From the NCBI RefSeq assembly GCF_013030985.1, contig NZ_WPYP01000016.1:1-64000 (forward strand): 64,000 bases of DNA, written 5' to 3'. The DNA comes from Ruegeria arenilitoris (GTDB lineage: Bacteria; Pseudomonadota; Alphaproteobacteria; Rhodobacterales; Rhodobacteraceae). Within the stretch, counting starts at the first letter, position 1, and every line of letters begins with the position of its first letter. The notes under the pieces are model-generated. The model was not told the DNA's origin. It made no database searches and saw only the letters and a list, made by a program, of their open reading frames with translations. Position numbers and translations under genes: made by a program. Below, one piece after another: positions 43,700 to 52,419 of this stretch.

Positions 43700-44074
43700 A
43701 TGCGCCTTCTAATCTTCTTTTTGCCGGCAATAGCGCTGTTCACCTGGCCTGCGGCATCTCACGCCGAAATGACGCTGCTAATGGCGGAAGAGGACGGCTG
43801 CATGTGGTGTGCACGCTGGGATTCAGAAATCTCAGAGATCTATCCCAAAACGCCCGAAGGAAAGGTCGCTCCACTTCGACGTTTGGAGATTCAAGACTCT
43901 ACTCCAGCTGATGTTACCCTGAAACGACCCCTATATTACACGCCCACTTTTGTGTTGCTTGACGATGGGCAAGAGGTTGGACGCATCGAAGGTTATCCGG
44001 GTGAAGACTTTTTCTGGGGATTACTCAGCGTTCTGCTTCGGGATGCCGGAGTAGTGATTGAGACCTCTGGCTAA
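43700..44074 (+). CDS. soxS: SoxS, periplasmic thioredoxin-like protein
   Basis: A 124-residue secreted thioredoxin-fold protein. Signal peptide residues 1-21 (RLLIFFLPAIALFTWPAASH), redox motif CMWC in EEDGCMWCARWDSEISEIYP, and cis-proline region YYTPTFVLLDDGQEV. In Paracoccus SoxS reactivates SoxYZ by reduction. It stands first in the rightward soxS-R-T unit, divergent from soxV. GGAGCTTGTG precedes ATG 43700; the open frame nine codons earlier is not needed. Confidence 0.9.
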   Translation: MRLLIFFLPAIALFTWPAASHAEMTLLMAEEDGCMWCARWDSEISEIYPKTPEGKVAPLRRLEIQDSTPADVTLKRPLYYTPTFVLLDDGQEVGRIEGYPGEDFFWGLLSVLLRDAGVVIETSG

Positions 44075-44132
44075 AATGCGTTATATTACATATACTGTTT
44101 TGAATACTTGAAACCAAGAAAGCGAGGCGATC

Positions 44133-44483
44133 TTGTTGGACAAACCATCGAAACTGCCCGTGTTCACCAAGGACATGTGTGCCGAGGATCTGGACAGGAT
44201 GATGGAAAACGCCCAGACGGCATCCAACTTCCTGAAGGCGATCAGTCACGAAGGGCGGCTGATGATCCTGTGTTATTTGTCTTCAGGTGAAAAATCCGTC
44301 ACGCAAATGGAGGAAATGCTGTCGGCCCGCCAGGCAGCGGTATCACAGCAACTGTCCCGCCTGCGCTTTGAAGGGTTGGTCAAAACACGGCGCGAAGGGA
44401 AAGCTATCTACTACAGATTGGCAGATGACCGGTCCACGCAAATCCTTGAGGTCGTCTACGATCTATTCTGCCGAGAGAAATAA
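44133..44483 (+). CDS. soxR: SoxR, ArsR-family persulfide-responsive repressor
   Basis: A 116-residue winged-helix repressor. Helix-turn-helix: SVTQMEEMLSARQAAVSQQLS then RLRFEGLVKTRREGKAIYYR. Two cysteines, Cys47 (RLMILCYLSSG) and Cys113 (DLFCREK), are 66 residues apart, the same spacing as the Cys41 and Cys107 pair that forms the tetrasulfide switch in SqrR. A third Cys16 lies in the N-terminal arm. It should release the sox promoters when sulfane sulfur is present. The start is TTG (44133 or the next codon) with GCGAGGCG before it. Confidence 0.93.
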   Translation: MLDKPSKLPVFTKDMCAEDLDRMMENAQTASNFLKAISHEGRLMILCYLSSGEKSVTQMEEMLSARQAAVSQQLSRLRFEGLVKTRREGKAIYYRLADDRSTQILEVVYDLFCREK

Positions 44484-44525
44484 CAATCAGTCGGTAGGTC
44501 CGCCAACTGTTGGAGGAGACTGGCC

Positions 44526-45587
44526 ATGTTCGAGGTTTTAGGAGACGCCAATACAGTCGCCCTGATCGGGCTTGTCGGCGGAATTGTGTTGGGTTTGGCC
44601 GCTCGCATCGGTCGTTTTTGCACCTTGGGTGCAATCGAGGATTACCTTTACGCAAATGATGATCGACGGCTGCGTATGTGGGCGGTGGCCATCGGTGTCG
44701 CGATCATCGGCAGCCATCTGGGTATGGCGTTTGGCTGGCTAGACCCGGCAAGCTCGGCATACCTCGCCCAGACCTGGAACCCCATCGGCTCGATCGTCGG
44801 CGGCTTGATGTTCGGATATGGAATGGCCATCAGCGGAAACTGCGGCTACGGCGCGTTGGCGCGCCTTGGCGGCGGGGACTTGAGATCCTTTGTTATCGTG
44901 TTGATTTTGGGTCTTTCCGCCTATGTCGTCATGTCTGGTCCGTTGGCATATCTCAGGGTCTTGATCTTCCCGGTGGAAATGGATGTCAGAGATCCTCAAA
45001 GCATCAGCATGCTTGCGGAGCGGCTGACCGCATTTCCTGCATGGGTATTTGGCGTGATCATCGGAGCGGCTTTGCTTGTGTTCGCAATGGCTAGCGAACG
45101 TTTTCGCAAATCTCCTTCCCAGATTATGTGGGGCACGGCCGTTGGTCTCGCGATATTCTCGGGCTGGATTGGAACAAGCTGGGTCGCGATGCACGGTTTC
45201 GATGGTGAGACAGTTCAAACCCATACGTTTGCCGCACCTCTTGGCGATACAATGTTTTACCTGATGACTGCTTCGGGAACCACGCTTTCCTTCGCTGTTG
45301 GATCGGTTTCCGGCGTTCTCATCGGTGCCTTTCTGGGGTCATGGTCCAAAGGTCATTTCCGTTGGGAGGCGTGCGAGGACCCACGAGAACTCAAGCGCCA
45401 GATGCTTGGGGCCGCGATCATGGGACCCGGCGCAATCATTGCGGTCGGGTGCAGTGTTGGACAAGGTATTTCCGCGTTTTCGCTTTTGGCTTACAGCGCA
45501 CCTGTAACCTTTGCTGCGATATTCACCGGAGCTGCACTTGGATTGAGGCAGCTAGTATCTGGATTGTCGATCATAGCAGAACGTTGA
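44526..45587 (+). CDS. soxT: SoxT-type YeeE/YedE permease
   Basis: A 353-residue membrane protein of the YeeE/YedE family with about nine hydrophobic segments and the conserved cysteines in AISGNCGYGALARLGGGDLR and IIAVGCSVGQGISAFSLLAY. The soxS-soxR-soxT order equals the soxSRT cluster described in Pseudaminobacter salicylatoxidans, where soxT is needed for thiosulfate and tetrathionate oxidation. GGAGGAGACTGGCC precedes the ATG. It probably carries a sulfur compound or signal across the inner membrane. It ends the sox locus; mobile-element scars follow about 50-75 bases later. Confidence 0.9.
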   Translation: MFEVLGDANTVALIGLVGGIVLGLAARIGRFCTLGAIEDYLYANDDRRLRMWAVAIGVAIIGSHLGMAFGWLDPASSAYLAQTWNPIGSIVGGLMFGYGMAISGNCGYGALARLGGGDLRSFVIVLILGLSAYVVMSGPLAYLRVLIFPVEMDVRDPQSISMLAERLTAFPAWVFGVIIGAALLVFAMASERFRKSPSQIMWGTAVGLAIFSGWIGTSWVAMHGFDGETVQTHTFAAPLGDTMFYLMTASGTTLSFAVGSVSGVLIGAFLGSWSKGHFRWEACEDPRELKRQMLGAAIMGPGAIIAVGCSVGQGISAFSLLAYSAPVTFAAIFTGAALGLRQLVSGLSIIAER

Positions 45588-45635
45588 GCTCCAGTATCAT
45601 TGCAAATTGAAACCCGCTTCACGCCAAGACGGGTG

Positions 45636-45658
45636 TGACACCAGCTGAAAATCTCTTG
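45636..45658 (+). repeat. 23-base repeat motif, copy 2
   Basis: It begins TGACACCAGCT, continues GAAAATC and ends TCTTG; 19 of 23 positions agree with the copy at 33756-33778 on the same strand. It lies five bases before an IS6-type terminal sequence. Confidence 0.45.
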
Positions 45659-45662
45659 CGCA

Positions 45663-45676
45663 GGTTCTGTTGCGAA
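45663..45676 (+). mobile_element. Solitary IS6-family-like end (remnant)
   Basis: GGTTCTGTTGCGAA agrees with the end GGTTCTGTCGCAAA of the intact element at 55630 at 12 of 14 positions and points the same way. No transposase or partner end follows, so it is a scar of an excised or deleted element. Confidence 0.5.
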
Positions 45677-45942
45677 GTTTTTGCTGATTGAAGTTGCGCA
45701 CATGAACCGCAAGGGTCAATTGTCGCCCGGAATCTGCCCGTTTCGTCAATTTTCCGAATTGGCAATCTGAACCTGAAGTGATCGCAGATCTTTTTCACTG
45801 ACCTAAATCTTTGCAACAGATCCAAATTTTAGCGCAGTTAATACGATGAAGTCGGCGACGCACTTAGCAAGATATTTTAGCCATATCGCGATTCGATCTG
45901 GATTATGTTAAAGTAACTGCAACTTTCGTGGACGAAGTTATT

Positions 45943-47751
45943 ATGCTGGTACACCTTGTTTATCTGGGTTTTTTGCGACTTAGGTCTAGCCTCATTGCTA
46001 TTGTGATGTTCGGACCTGCTATTGCACTGGCGGACGTATCTGATGCCAGACGCATGGCGATTGTCATAGGAAATTCGCAGTATGAGTACGTTTCGAATAT
46101 TCCGAACTCGGCAAATGACGCCCGGGATATAGCAGCCGCGCTTGGTCGGATAAGTTTTAATGTGACCGAGTTATACGATCTCGACTATCGTCAAATGAGG
46201 CTGGCCCTTCGGGATTTTTCCGACAAGGCTGCGACGGCCGACGTGGTTTTGGTCTATTTTGCGGGTCATGGCATCGAAATAGACAACACAAATTACCTGA
46301 TCCCCACCAATGCGGAACTCAAAAGCGACAAGGATGTGGAATTCGAGGCTATACGGCTGGACTCGGTGCTAAATGCGGTATCTACGGCGAAAGGTCTCAA
46401 GCTTGTCCTTATTGACGCCTGTAGAAACAATCCGTTCCTTTCTGATATGGAGCGCACAACCGCGACGCGGTCGATCGGGCGCGGTTTGGGCAGTATTGAC
46501 CCCGGAGGTGTTCTGGTAGGCTATTCTGCGCGTGGTGGAACTTTGGCTTTGGATGGAAAAGGCCGCAACAGCCCATATGCCGAAGCCCTGCTTGAACATA
46601 TTGAGGTTCCCGGACTGGAACTTGGGAAATTGTTTCGCAAAGTGCGGGATACAGTCTTTGAACTTACCAATGGGTATCAGGAGCCCTTCACTTATGGCTC
46701 ATTGCCAGGACGGGATATTTTCCTTGTCCCAGCTGCGGTCAAGACACCTGCCATTATTAAAAATACGCCTGCCCCCATTGCCGAGTCCTCGCCTGAAGAT
46801 GAGCGTGAAAAATCTGCCCAACGCGTTCTGCGCGAAGCGTTGAAATTGGATGATCAGACAGTCAGGCTAGGCGCTTTGAAGATGATCGCGCAGCTCTATC
46901 CGAATACACGCGCCGGTCAATACGCGGGTGACGTAGCCGATGTACTCAGCCGTTCACAACCGAATAAGAACAACGCCAGCGTGCCCAGAGAGCCTGCTGC
47001 TGTGTCCCAAGGCTCGGTCAGCACAGCGAACCAGGAAATCGCCACGGAGCAACGACCAGATCCCGCCCTTGTGGCAGAAAAGGATCTTAACCTCAGCCAA
47101 AACGATTATCGCAATATTCAACGTGGTCTGAATTTCCTGGGGTATTCAGCCGGGCCTGTTGATGGGATATTCGGCACGCGCTCTCGTGCGGCACTAAAGC
47201 AATTTCAGAGCAAAAGCGGTTCGGCCAGAACGGGGTATCTGACGGCGCAAAGCCTTGCTGTGTTAAAGAACGTCGCAAAGCCGCCACCCTCGGCGCAGAG
47301 CGAGGAACAAACGAGGGGCCAAACGCTTGCTGCCTTGCCGAAGACAAGCCAAAATGGCGCGATAGCCAACAGCTACTATGGGGATTACTCGGTCGTGGTC
47401 AGAAGACGACCCAATCCAAACTACAAAGACCCGGAGGTTGCCAATGAGCGGCCCAAAATAGTGTTGCAGATGGTGTACCGGAAGTCGTCCGCCGGGTTTC
47501 AGATGATCAGTGCTCAGGATCTGACGAAAGGTGGTGCAAGTCGACCAAAACGATTTCGCGCATCGCTATCAGACAAGGGGAGGCTGCGTATTTCGGGAAA
47601 TACAGGGTACCTGTTTGGTAAAGTAAGAGTTGTCCCCTTCTCAATCACTCAGAGAATTCCTGCAGACTTTTCCAGGGGGCAAACCCTACACTCCAACCAA
47701 GGCCAGTTCGACAAAGCCTATTTCGTGGATGTGACGATAACAAAACGTTGA
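45943..47751 (+). CDS. Exported caspase-fold (peptidase C14-like) protein, copy 1
   Basis: A 602-residue protein. Membrane or signal segment residues 9-30 (ending ALADV). Caspase domain about 36-260 with catalytic His109 (VYFAGHGIEID) and Cys160 (LVLIDACRNNPF), both in standard context, plus GLGSIDPGGVLVGYSARGGT. A Glu/Ala-rich linker follows. A peptidoglycan-binding-1-like repeat lies near 382-450 (NIQRGLNFLGYSAGPVDGIF, then GTRSRAALKQFQ). A C-terminal beta-rich domain opens YYGDYSVVVRRRPNPNY, also found in copy 3. ATG 45943 is chosen; GTG 45928 is possible. First of three paralogues; convergent with the cyclase gene. Its role is unknown; exported orthocaspase-like proteases cut after basic residues in known cases. 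Confidence 0.88.
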   Translation: MLVHLVYLGFLRLRSSLIAIVMFGPAIALADVSDARRMAIVIGNSQYEYVSNIPNSANDARDIAAALGRISFNVTELYDLDYRQMRLALRDFSDKAATADVVLVYFAGHGIEIDNTNYLIPTNAELKSDKDVEFEAIRLDSVLNAVSTAKGLKLVLIDACRNNPFLSDMERTTATRSIGRGLGSIDPGGVLVGYSARGGTLALDGKGRNSPYAEALLEHIEVPGLELGKLFRKVRDTVFELTNGYQEPFTYGSLPGRDIFLVPAAVKTPAIIKNTPAPIAESSPEDEREKSAQRVLREALKLDDQTVRLGALKMIAQLYPNTRAGQYAGDVADVLSRSQPNKNNASVPREPAAVSQGSVSTANQEIATEQRPDPALVAEKDLNLSQNDYRNIQRGLNFLGYSAGPVDGIFGTRSRAALKQFQSKSGSARTGYLTAQSLAVLKNVAKPPPSAQSEEQTRGQTLAALPKTSQNGAIANSYYGDYSVVVRRRPNPNYKDPEVANERPKIVLQMVYRKSSAGFQMISAQDLTKGGASRPKRFRASLSDKGRLRISGNTGYLFGKVRVVPFSITQRIPADFSRGQTLHSNQGQFDKAYFVDVTITKR

Positions 47752-47776
47752 AACTCACAACTCAAATTGTTCGCAG

Positions 47777-49693
47777 CTACTCGGGTACGCGCCTGCTAAG
47801 TTCAACCACTTGAATTTCTGTTTCGCCATCATCGTGAATGAAACTCGCAGCCACTGGCCATTGTCGGGCAGCGTCCACAGTTTTTGCCGTCGCCATGGTC
47901 ATACAAATGGGACGAAGCCCATCGGCATCCGGTGCTAGGGTCTTGATCCAGCTTTCCAGGCGTGCAGCGACATTTATCGTATCACCGATGACGTTATAGT
48001 GCATGGATCCGCTGACGCCCAGTGTGCCACCGATTGCGTCTCCGCTGTTCAGTGCAATGCGTAGCTTGTATGCACGTTGATTTCGAAAAGTGTTGTTAAG
48101 TGATGCTACGGCGTCGCGCATGGCGTTGGCACAACGTAGTCCGGCCTGTGCGTCCGATTGCCTTTGCTCGTGTGTTTCGCTTGGAATTGGCGCGCCAAAC
48201 ACAACTAGTATGCCGTCTCCTGTATATTTCTCGACAAACCCACCATGCGCGCGAGCGATTTCACCCAGCCGATCAAGAATTCGCGCGATCCACGTCATAA
48301 ACTCGTCTGCATCCATCGCATTCCCGGCGAGGGTCGACCCTTCAATATCCGCAAGCAGCGCCGTGACATACAGCTGCCGAGATCGGGGCTTTCCACCCGA
48401 CATTAGATTTTTGCGCTGTTTCCAGATCTCAGCTGACAACTCTTCGGACAGATGAGATGAAAAAACCTGTGCGATGGCGCGTCTTTGGTTGCGCGAAAAG
48501 CCTGAGATGATCCCAAAGCCGAAAAGAAACCCGAAAGTCCAGCCCAGCAGAGAAGGCGCGACAGGCATTAACAACGCGAACTGTTGAAACACGGACAACG
48601 CAACCGTTAGCAGGACGCCACCTATCCCAGCCAGCAACACCGCATTGCCGGTGACCCTGATGAAAATGGACACACAGGCACCACAGAAGACCGAAGCGAG
48701 GATGATGAACGCAGGATTCCGACCGTCCAAGGCGCGCAGCGGAGAGGCTTGGCCGTTGAAGTAGTCAATCAACTGTTGAACGATGGCGGCGTGAATCTCG
48801 GCACCAAAGGTAAAATCTGACCCGGTTGATCGGTTGAGTGGTGTTGAAAAGTAATCTTTTACGGAATGACTGGTAACGCCGATTATCACGGCATTTCCCT
48901 CAAAGCGATCCAGCCCAGTTTGAGTCAGAATCTCTGCGGCGGGAACACTGCGCGCGATCGGCAATGCATTTTTGTAGTCAATGATGGTTTGATAACCAGA
49001 CGTATCCACGTTGCGAAACAGGTTCGCACCCGGGGCCAAAGGTTTTACAATTGTATCGCCAAACATCAAAAAGCGCGGATTGTCGGGATCACTTTTCAAT
49101 GCGGGTTGCCCGGTATGGGTCGCGGCCATATGCATAGGCAGTGACAGGGAAATACCATCCTGGGTATTGACCAGCAGCAAGGCGCGTCGGGCAACGCCAT
49201 CAGGGTCAATTGGAATATCAGCGAACCCCGTATGCGTGTCCGGCGGCGCGGCAATGCCAGCAGTCTCGCCGTCCTTTAGTTTCGAGATCACGAAAACTCT
49301 GGGATCGCTCAGCACCTCAAGCAAGGCGTCCCGACCTTCACCTGCCGGAACGTCCCTGTAAATGTCTACACCCACCGTAGTTGCACCAGAGGCGAGCAAG
49401 GTGCTTACAATCTGCGCCAATTGCCGATCGGGGACAGGCCAACCCCATTCGCCCAAATCTCGGTCGGTGATGGCAGCCAGATAAACGTCTGCTATAGGTT
49501 CATCTGCCGCAAAGGCCGATGTTGTCCAATCGTATTGGAGGAGCTCGAGTGGTTCGAGCATGCCTTTTTTCCGGAGTTCGATCAGAGGTATGCCGACAAT
49601 CAGTGTAATGACACAGACCAAAACCCAGCGTTGCCAAACCGGCATTAGCGATGACGTTTTCTGCCATGCATGCCTTTGACGCTTCAATGTCAC
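47777..49693 (-). CDS. CHASE2-domain adenylate/guanylate cyclase
   Basis: A 638-residue class III cyclase. First membrane segment about residues 20-38, then an extracytoplasmic CHASE2 sensor domain about 45-325 (LLQYDWTTSAFA, DRQLAQIVSTLLASGATTVGV, GNAVIIGVTSHSVKDYFSTP). Three closely spaced membrane segments follow at about 325-395, then the catalytic domain. Metal-binding residues are in ALLADIEGSTLAG and TGDGILVVFG, and transition-state region HYNVIGDTINVAARLE, so the active site looks complete. It is coupled to the upstream DUF928-type gene by a 4-base overlap. It sits between caspase copies 1 and 2; sensing an envelope signal and making cAMP or cGMP is the expected role. Confidence 0.92.
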   Translation of the reverse strand: MTLKRQRHAWQKTSSLMPVWQRWVLVCVITLIVGIPLIELRKKGMLEPLELLQYDWTTSAFAADEPIADVYLAAITDRDLGEWGWPVPDRQLAQIVSTLLASGATTVGVDIYRDVPAGEGRDALLEVLSDPRVFVISKLKDGETAGIAAPPDTHTGFADIPIDPDGVARRALLLVNTQDGISLSLPMHMAATHTGQPALKSDPDNPRFLMFGDTIVKPLAPGANLFRNVDTSGYQTIIDYKNALPIARSVPAAEILTQTGLDRFEGNAVIIGVTSHSVKDYFSTPLNRSTGSDFTFGAEIHAAIVQQLIDYFNGQASPLRALDGRNPAFIILASVFCGACVSIFIRVTGNAVLLAGIGGVLLTVALSVFQQFALLMPVAPSLLGWTFGFLFGFGIISGFSRNQRRAIAQVFSSHLSEELSAEIWKQRKNLMSGGKPRSRQLYVTALLADIEGSTLAGNAMDADEFMTWIARILDRLGEIARAHGGFVEKYTGDGILVVFGAPIPSETHEQRQSDAQAGLRCANAMRDAVASLNNTFRNQRAYKLRIALNSGDAIGGTLGVSGSMHYNVIGDTINVAARLESWIKTLAPDADGLRPICMTMATAKTVDAARQWPVAASFIHDDGETEIQVVELSRRVPE

Positions 49694-50340
49694 TGACTTA
49701 CGCCAGCTGAATTCAGCAATTGTTCGAGTTCGGCTGGATTCGTAGTTTGAACTCGGCCGCTTAGGCCTATATCCACAAGTTCAGAAAGCGCATCGAACCA
49801 CAGACCAGCTGCGGCCGGGGTGTCGGATCTAAATCCTTTCGGCAAACGCTCAATCAACCCTGATGATCGTTCGACCACCGCGTTGGTGTTTGGATCGAGC
49901 AGCTCGAGTTGCCAAAGGTAAACCCGGTTGGTGTCCAGCAGAATATTCGACCTACTGAGGTCCAGACCGTAATCGCCGGGTGGGAAAGGACCACTGATGT
50001 GTAACTCTGTTGCAGTCATCCCGGACGGGCCAAGTTTAACGATTGCATCTCCACGATGGCCGCGGGTCAGACGCCAGATCAAAGGCGGAAAAGCCTGAGT
50101 TGTTAACCCACCGTCTGCCGGGACCAGTAGCAATAGGTCAGAAGCCGCATCCGAAGTTACATTACGGGTGCCTGCGCCCATTCGATCCTTTGGCGTACCT
50201 ATTTCGGGAGGAACAAACACAATTTCTGGGGATTTGTCGGTGTCTGCTTCATCGCCGGCAGCCAGTGCAAAACCGCTGGGAAACAAGCCTGCCGCCAGTA
50301 GGAAGACAAAAACAGCTTGTGATACCCAATTCCACGACAC
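49690..50340 (-). CDS. DUF928-like secreted protein
   Basis: A 216-residue exported protein. Signal peptide residues 1-28 (QAVFVFLLAAGLFPSGFALA, then AGDEA). The motif FVPPEIGTPKDRMGAGTRNV resembles the start of DUF928 domains (PxxGxPxxRxGAGTR), followed by LLLLVPADGGLTTQAFPPLI and a beta-rich part with VYLWQLELLD. DUF928 proteins are mostly known from cyanobacteria, where they occur with CHASE2 sensors and CHAT or caspase-type proteases. It is the first gene of a two-gene unit with the CHASE2 cyclase and may be its periplasmic partner. It is divergent from caspase copy 2 across 177 bases. Confidence 0.75.
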   Translation of the reverse strand: MSWNWVSQAVFVFLLAAGLFPSGFALAAGDEADTDKSPEIVFVPPEIGTPKDRMGAGTRNVTSDAASDLLLLVPADGGLTTQAFPPLIWRLTRGHRGDAIVKLGPSGMTATELHISGPFPPGDYGLDLSRSNILLDTNRVYLWQLELLDPNTNAVVERSSGLIERLPKGFRSDTPAAAGLWFDALSELVDIGLSGRVQTTNPAELEQLLNSAGVSQ

Positions 50341-50517
50341 AGGACGCCTCGCGAAGAAAATTGCTAATAAATCCGCCTTTTGAAGGTTTAGCGTAGGCTT
50401 GAAACTACGTTGAGTCCAGTTCCTGCTCTATCTCGCTGCAACTGATCCTAAGCTCGGTAGCCAGGCTTTTTCATGCTAAAATGAGAACCTGTTCGGTTCA
50501 GAGTTGAGTCAGTGCTC

Positions 50518-52338
50518 ATGATTCCTGAAAGCAAATGGCGAAGCGGCGCCTGGTGTTTGCTGGTGGTTTGTTTGCTCTTGATCGTGCCGCTTGCGGCAGA
50601 GGCCAAGGGCGAGCGCGTCGCGCTTGTAATAGGTAACTCTGCCTATCAATACGTCCCGGACCTGCGCAATCCGGCCAATGATGCCGAGGACATATCCAAG
50701 GCGTTACAGCGCATTGGGTTTTTGGTTACACAGCGTCAAAACCTGAATTACACCGACATGCGCATTACATTGCGCGACTTTGCCGAAGCCGCAGCCAATG
50801 CGGAAGTGGCGCTTGTGTATTTCGCGGGTCATGGAATCGAAATCGAGAACACAAACTATCTGATACCCGTGAATGCAGCGCTGAAAAGTGACCGGGATGT
50901 AGAATTCGAAGCCATTCGTCTGGACACTATCGTGAATGCCATTGCTGGCTCATCCGGTCTAAAAATCGTGATTGTCGACGCATGCCGAAACAACCCGTTT
51001 TTAGCCCAGATGAAAAAGGCATCGAACACTCGTTCGATCGGGCGCGGTCTGGCCGCGGTTGAACCAGGAGGCGTCGTGGTCGGATACGCGGCCCGAGGTG
51101 GGACTCTGGCGCAGGATGGCGACGGTCGGAACAGCCCTTACGCGCAGGCGTTTCTGGAACATGTTGAACAACCGGGTCTGGAGTTGGGTAAACTGTTCCG
51201 CAAGGTGCGCGACCGGGTGTTCGCGCTGACCGACGGGTATCAGGAGCCTTTTGTCTATGGCTCACTTCCGGGCGAGGACATTTTTTTGGTTCCCAAGGTA
51301 GAACAGGCTGCATTGCCCGCGTTGGGCCTTCAAGAGCTTGACGTACCAGTCTTGCAGCCACAGGAAACTCGGGAAGACGCGCTAGCAGCGGCTATGAAAG
51401 TGAACACAGTCAGGGGGTGGGATTTGGTTGCCAGATCCTATCGCACAGCAACGTTATCCGAGCCCGAAATGCTGAAGCGGATGGCCCAGATCACACCTGC
51501 CTGGATCAGAAAGAGCGGGCGGTTCGATGAGATAGAAGCCGCGCTTTTGCCGGGCCCCGCTCAGAAAAAGGAAGTACAACAAAGTCTTAACAACGCAGGC
51601 TTTGACGTCGGCGCGCCCGACGGAGTTTTCGGGCCGCGGACCCGATCAGGCATCAAGGCGCTTCAGGCCAAATTGGGGTTGGAACAAACCGGATATGCCG
51701 ATCTTGCCGTCCTTTCCGGCCTGGGGATCAGGCCGCAGGCGGAGGATGGCGCGAACTTTATCAGCAATCCCTTTGCTGTCCGACAGAATATTTCCGAGTT
51801 GGAAGTGTTAGGTGAGTCCGAAGAAGTCACGCAAATTCTTGGCTGTTTGGGCCTACGTAAAAGTGTCTATGGCACGTTTCGTGGCAACCTTTACATTGCG
51901 CTGGTCTATTCAGGCAGTGTGCAGAGTGCGCGCAGCGAGGCGCAAAAATGTGGCTTGGATTTGGCCGCAATCACATCGGCTGCAGAGAATGCGTTCATCG
52001 TCCGGATGATTTCAAGTGACCCGGATTTCTTTGAAATGGGATACGACAGCAAAACGAAAATCAGCTACAAGGCCGGACCTTATTTCGGGTTCAGAAAGGA
52101 CCCCAAAGAAGACGGCGCCATCATCGGATGGCGATGGTTCAGCGGAGAACCCGTGAGCTATACCAACTGGTTGCCATCCAAGCCAAACAGAACCCACGGC
52201 AAAGGCAACAAATCATTCGCCCAGTTTCAGTACGAAGCGCGAGGACGGCGCGACCTTGACGATGTGATCCCGACAAAATGGTTCGATGGCTCTGGATGGA
52301 ATGCACGTTCCGTGGTCTTGGAAGGTTCTCTGAAATAA
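50518..52338 (+). CDS. Exported caspase-fold protein with C-type-lectin-like domain, copy 2
   Basis: A 606-residue protein. Signal or anchor residues 10-28 (AWCLLVVCLLLIVPLAAEAK). Caspase domain about 33-255 with His105 (VYFAGHGIEIE) and Cys156 (VIVDACRNNPF). Peptidoglycan-binding-1-like repeat about 345-402 (VQQSLNNAGFDVGAPDGVF, GPRTRSGIKALQ). From about 470 a C-type-lectin-like domain follows: DLAAITSAAENAFI, YFGFRKDPKED, IGWRWFSGEPVSYTNWLPSK and a final WFDGSGWNARSVVLEG. This replaces the beta domain of copies 1 and 3. ATG 50518 is preferred to GTG 50512. A lectin-like fold suggests ligand recognition in the periplasm or at the surface. Confidence 0.88.
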   Translation: MIPESKWRSGAWCLLVVCLLLIVPLAAEAKGERVALVIGNSAYQYVPDLRNPANDAEDISKALQRIGFLVTQRQNLNYTDMRITLRDFAEAAANAEVALVYFAGHGIEIENTNYLIPVNAALKSDRDVEFEAIRLDTIVNAIAGSSGLKIVIVDACRNNPFLAQMKKASNTRSIGRGLAAVEPGGVVVGYAARGGTLAQDGDGRNSPYAQAFLEHVEQPGLELGKLFRKVRDRVFALTDGYQEPFVYGSLPGEDIFLVPKVEQAALPALGLQELDVPVLQPQETREDALAAAMKVNTVRGWDLVARSYRTATLSEPEMLKRMAQITPAWIRKSGRFDEIEAALLPGPAQKKEVQQSLNNAGFDVGAPDGVFGPRTRSGIKALQAKLGLEQTGYADLAVLSGLGIRPQAEDGANFISNPFAVRQNISELEVLGESEEVTQILGCLGLRKSVYGTFRGNLYIALVYSGSVQSARSEAQKCGLDLAAITSAAENAFIVRMISSDPDFFEMGYDSKTKISYKAGPYFGFRKDPKEDGAIIGWRWFSGEPVSYTNWLPSKPNRTHGKGNKSFAQFQYEARGRRDLDDVIPTKWFDGSGWNARSVVLEGSLK

Positions 52339-52419
52339 CGCGCTCTGCCCAAAGGGTTTCAGCGAATCTATTTGTTTTTATGAGGTTACGCTGGAAATCG
52401 GATCGGCATATTCGCTTCA

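Larger units (their letters stand above)
45588..45942. other. Boundary region between sox locus and caspase island
   Basis: About 355 bases without a gene. The first third holds the second copy of the 23-base repeat and an IS6-type end; the rest is AT-rich and must contain the promoter of the first caspase-like gene. Confidence 0.6.

Noticed and set aside
51790..52335. Diversity-generating retroelement target
   Set aside because: The lectin-like fold fits, but no reverse transcriptase, template repeat or adenine-biased variable repeat pair is visible in the window.
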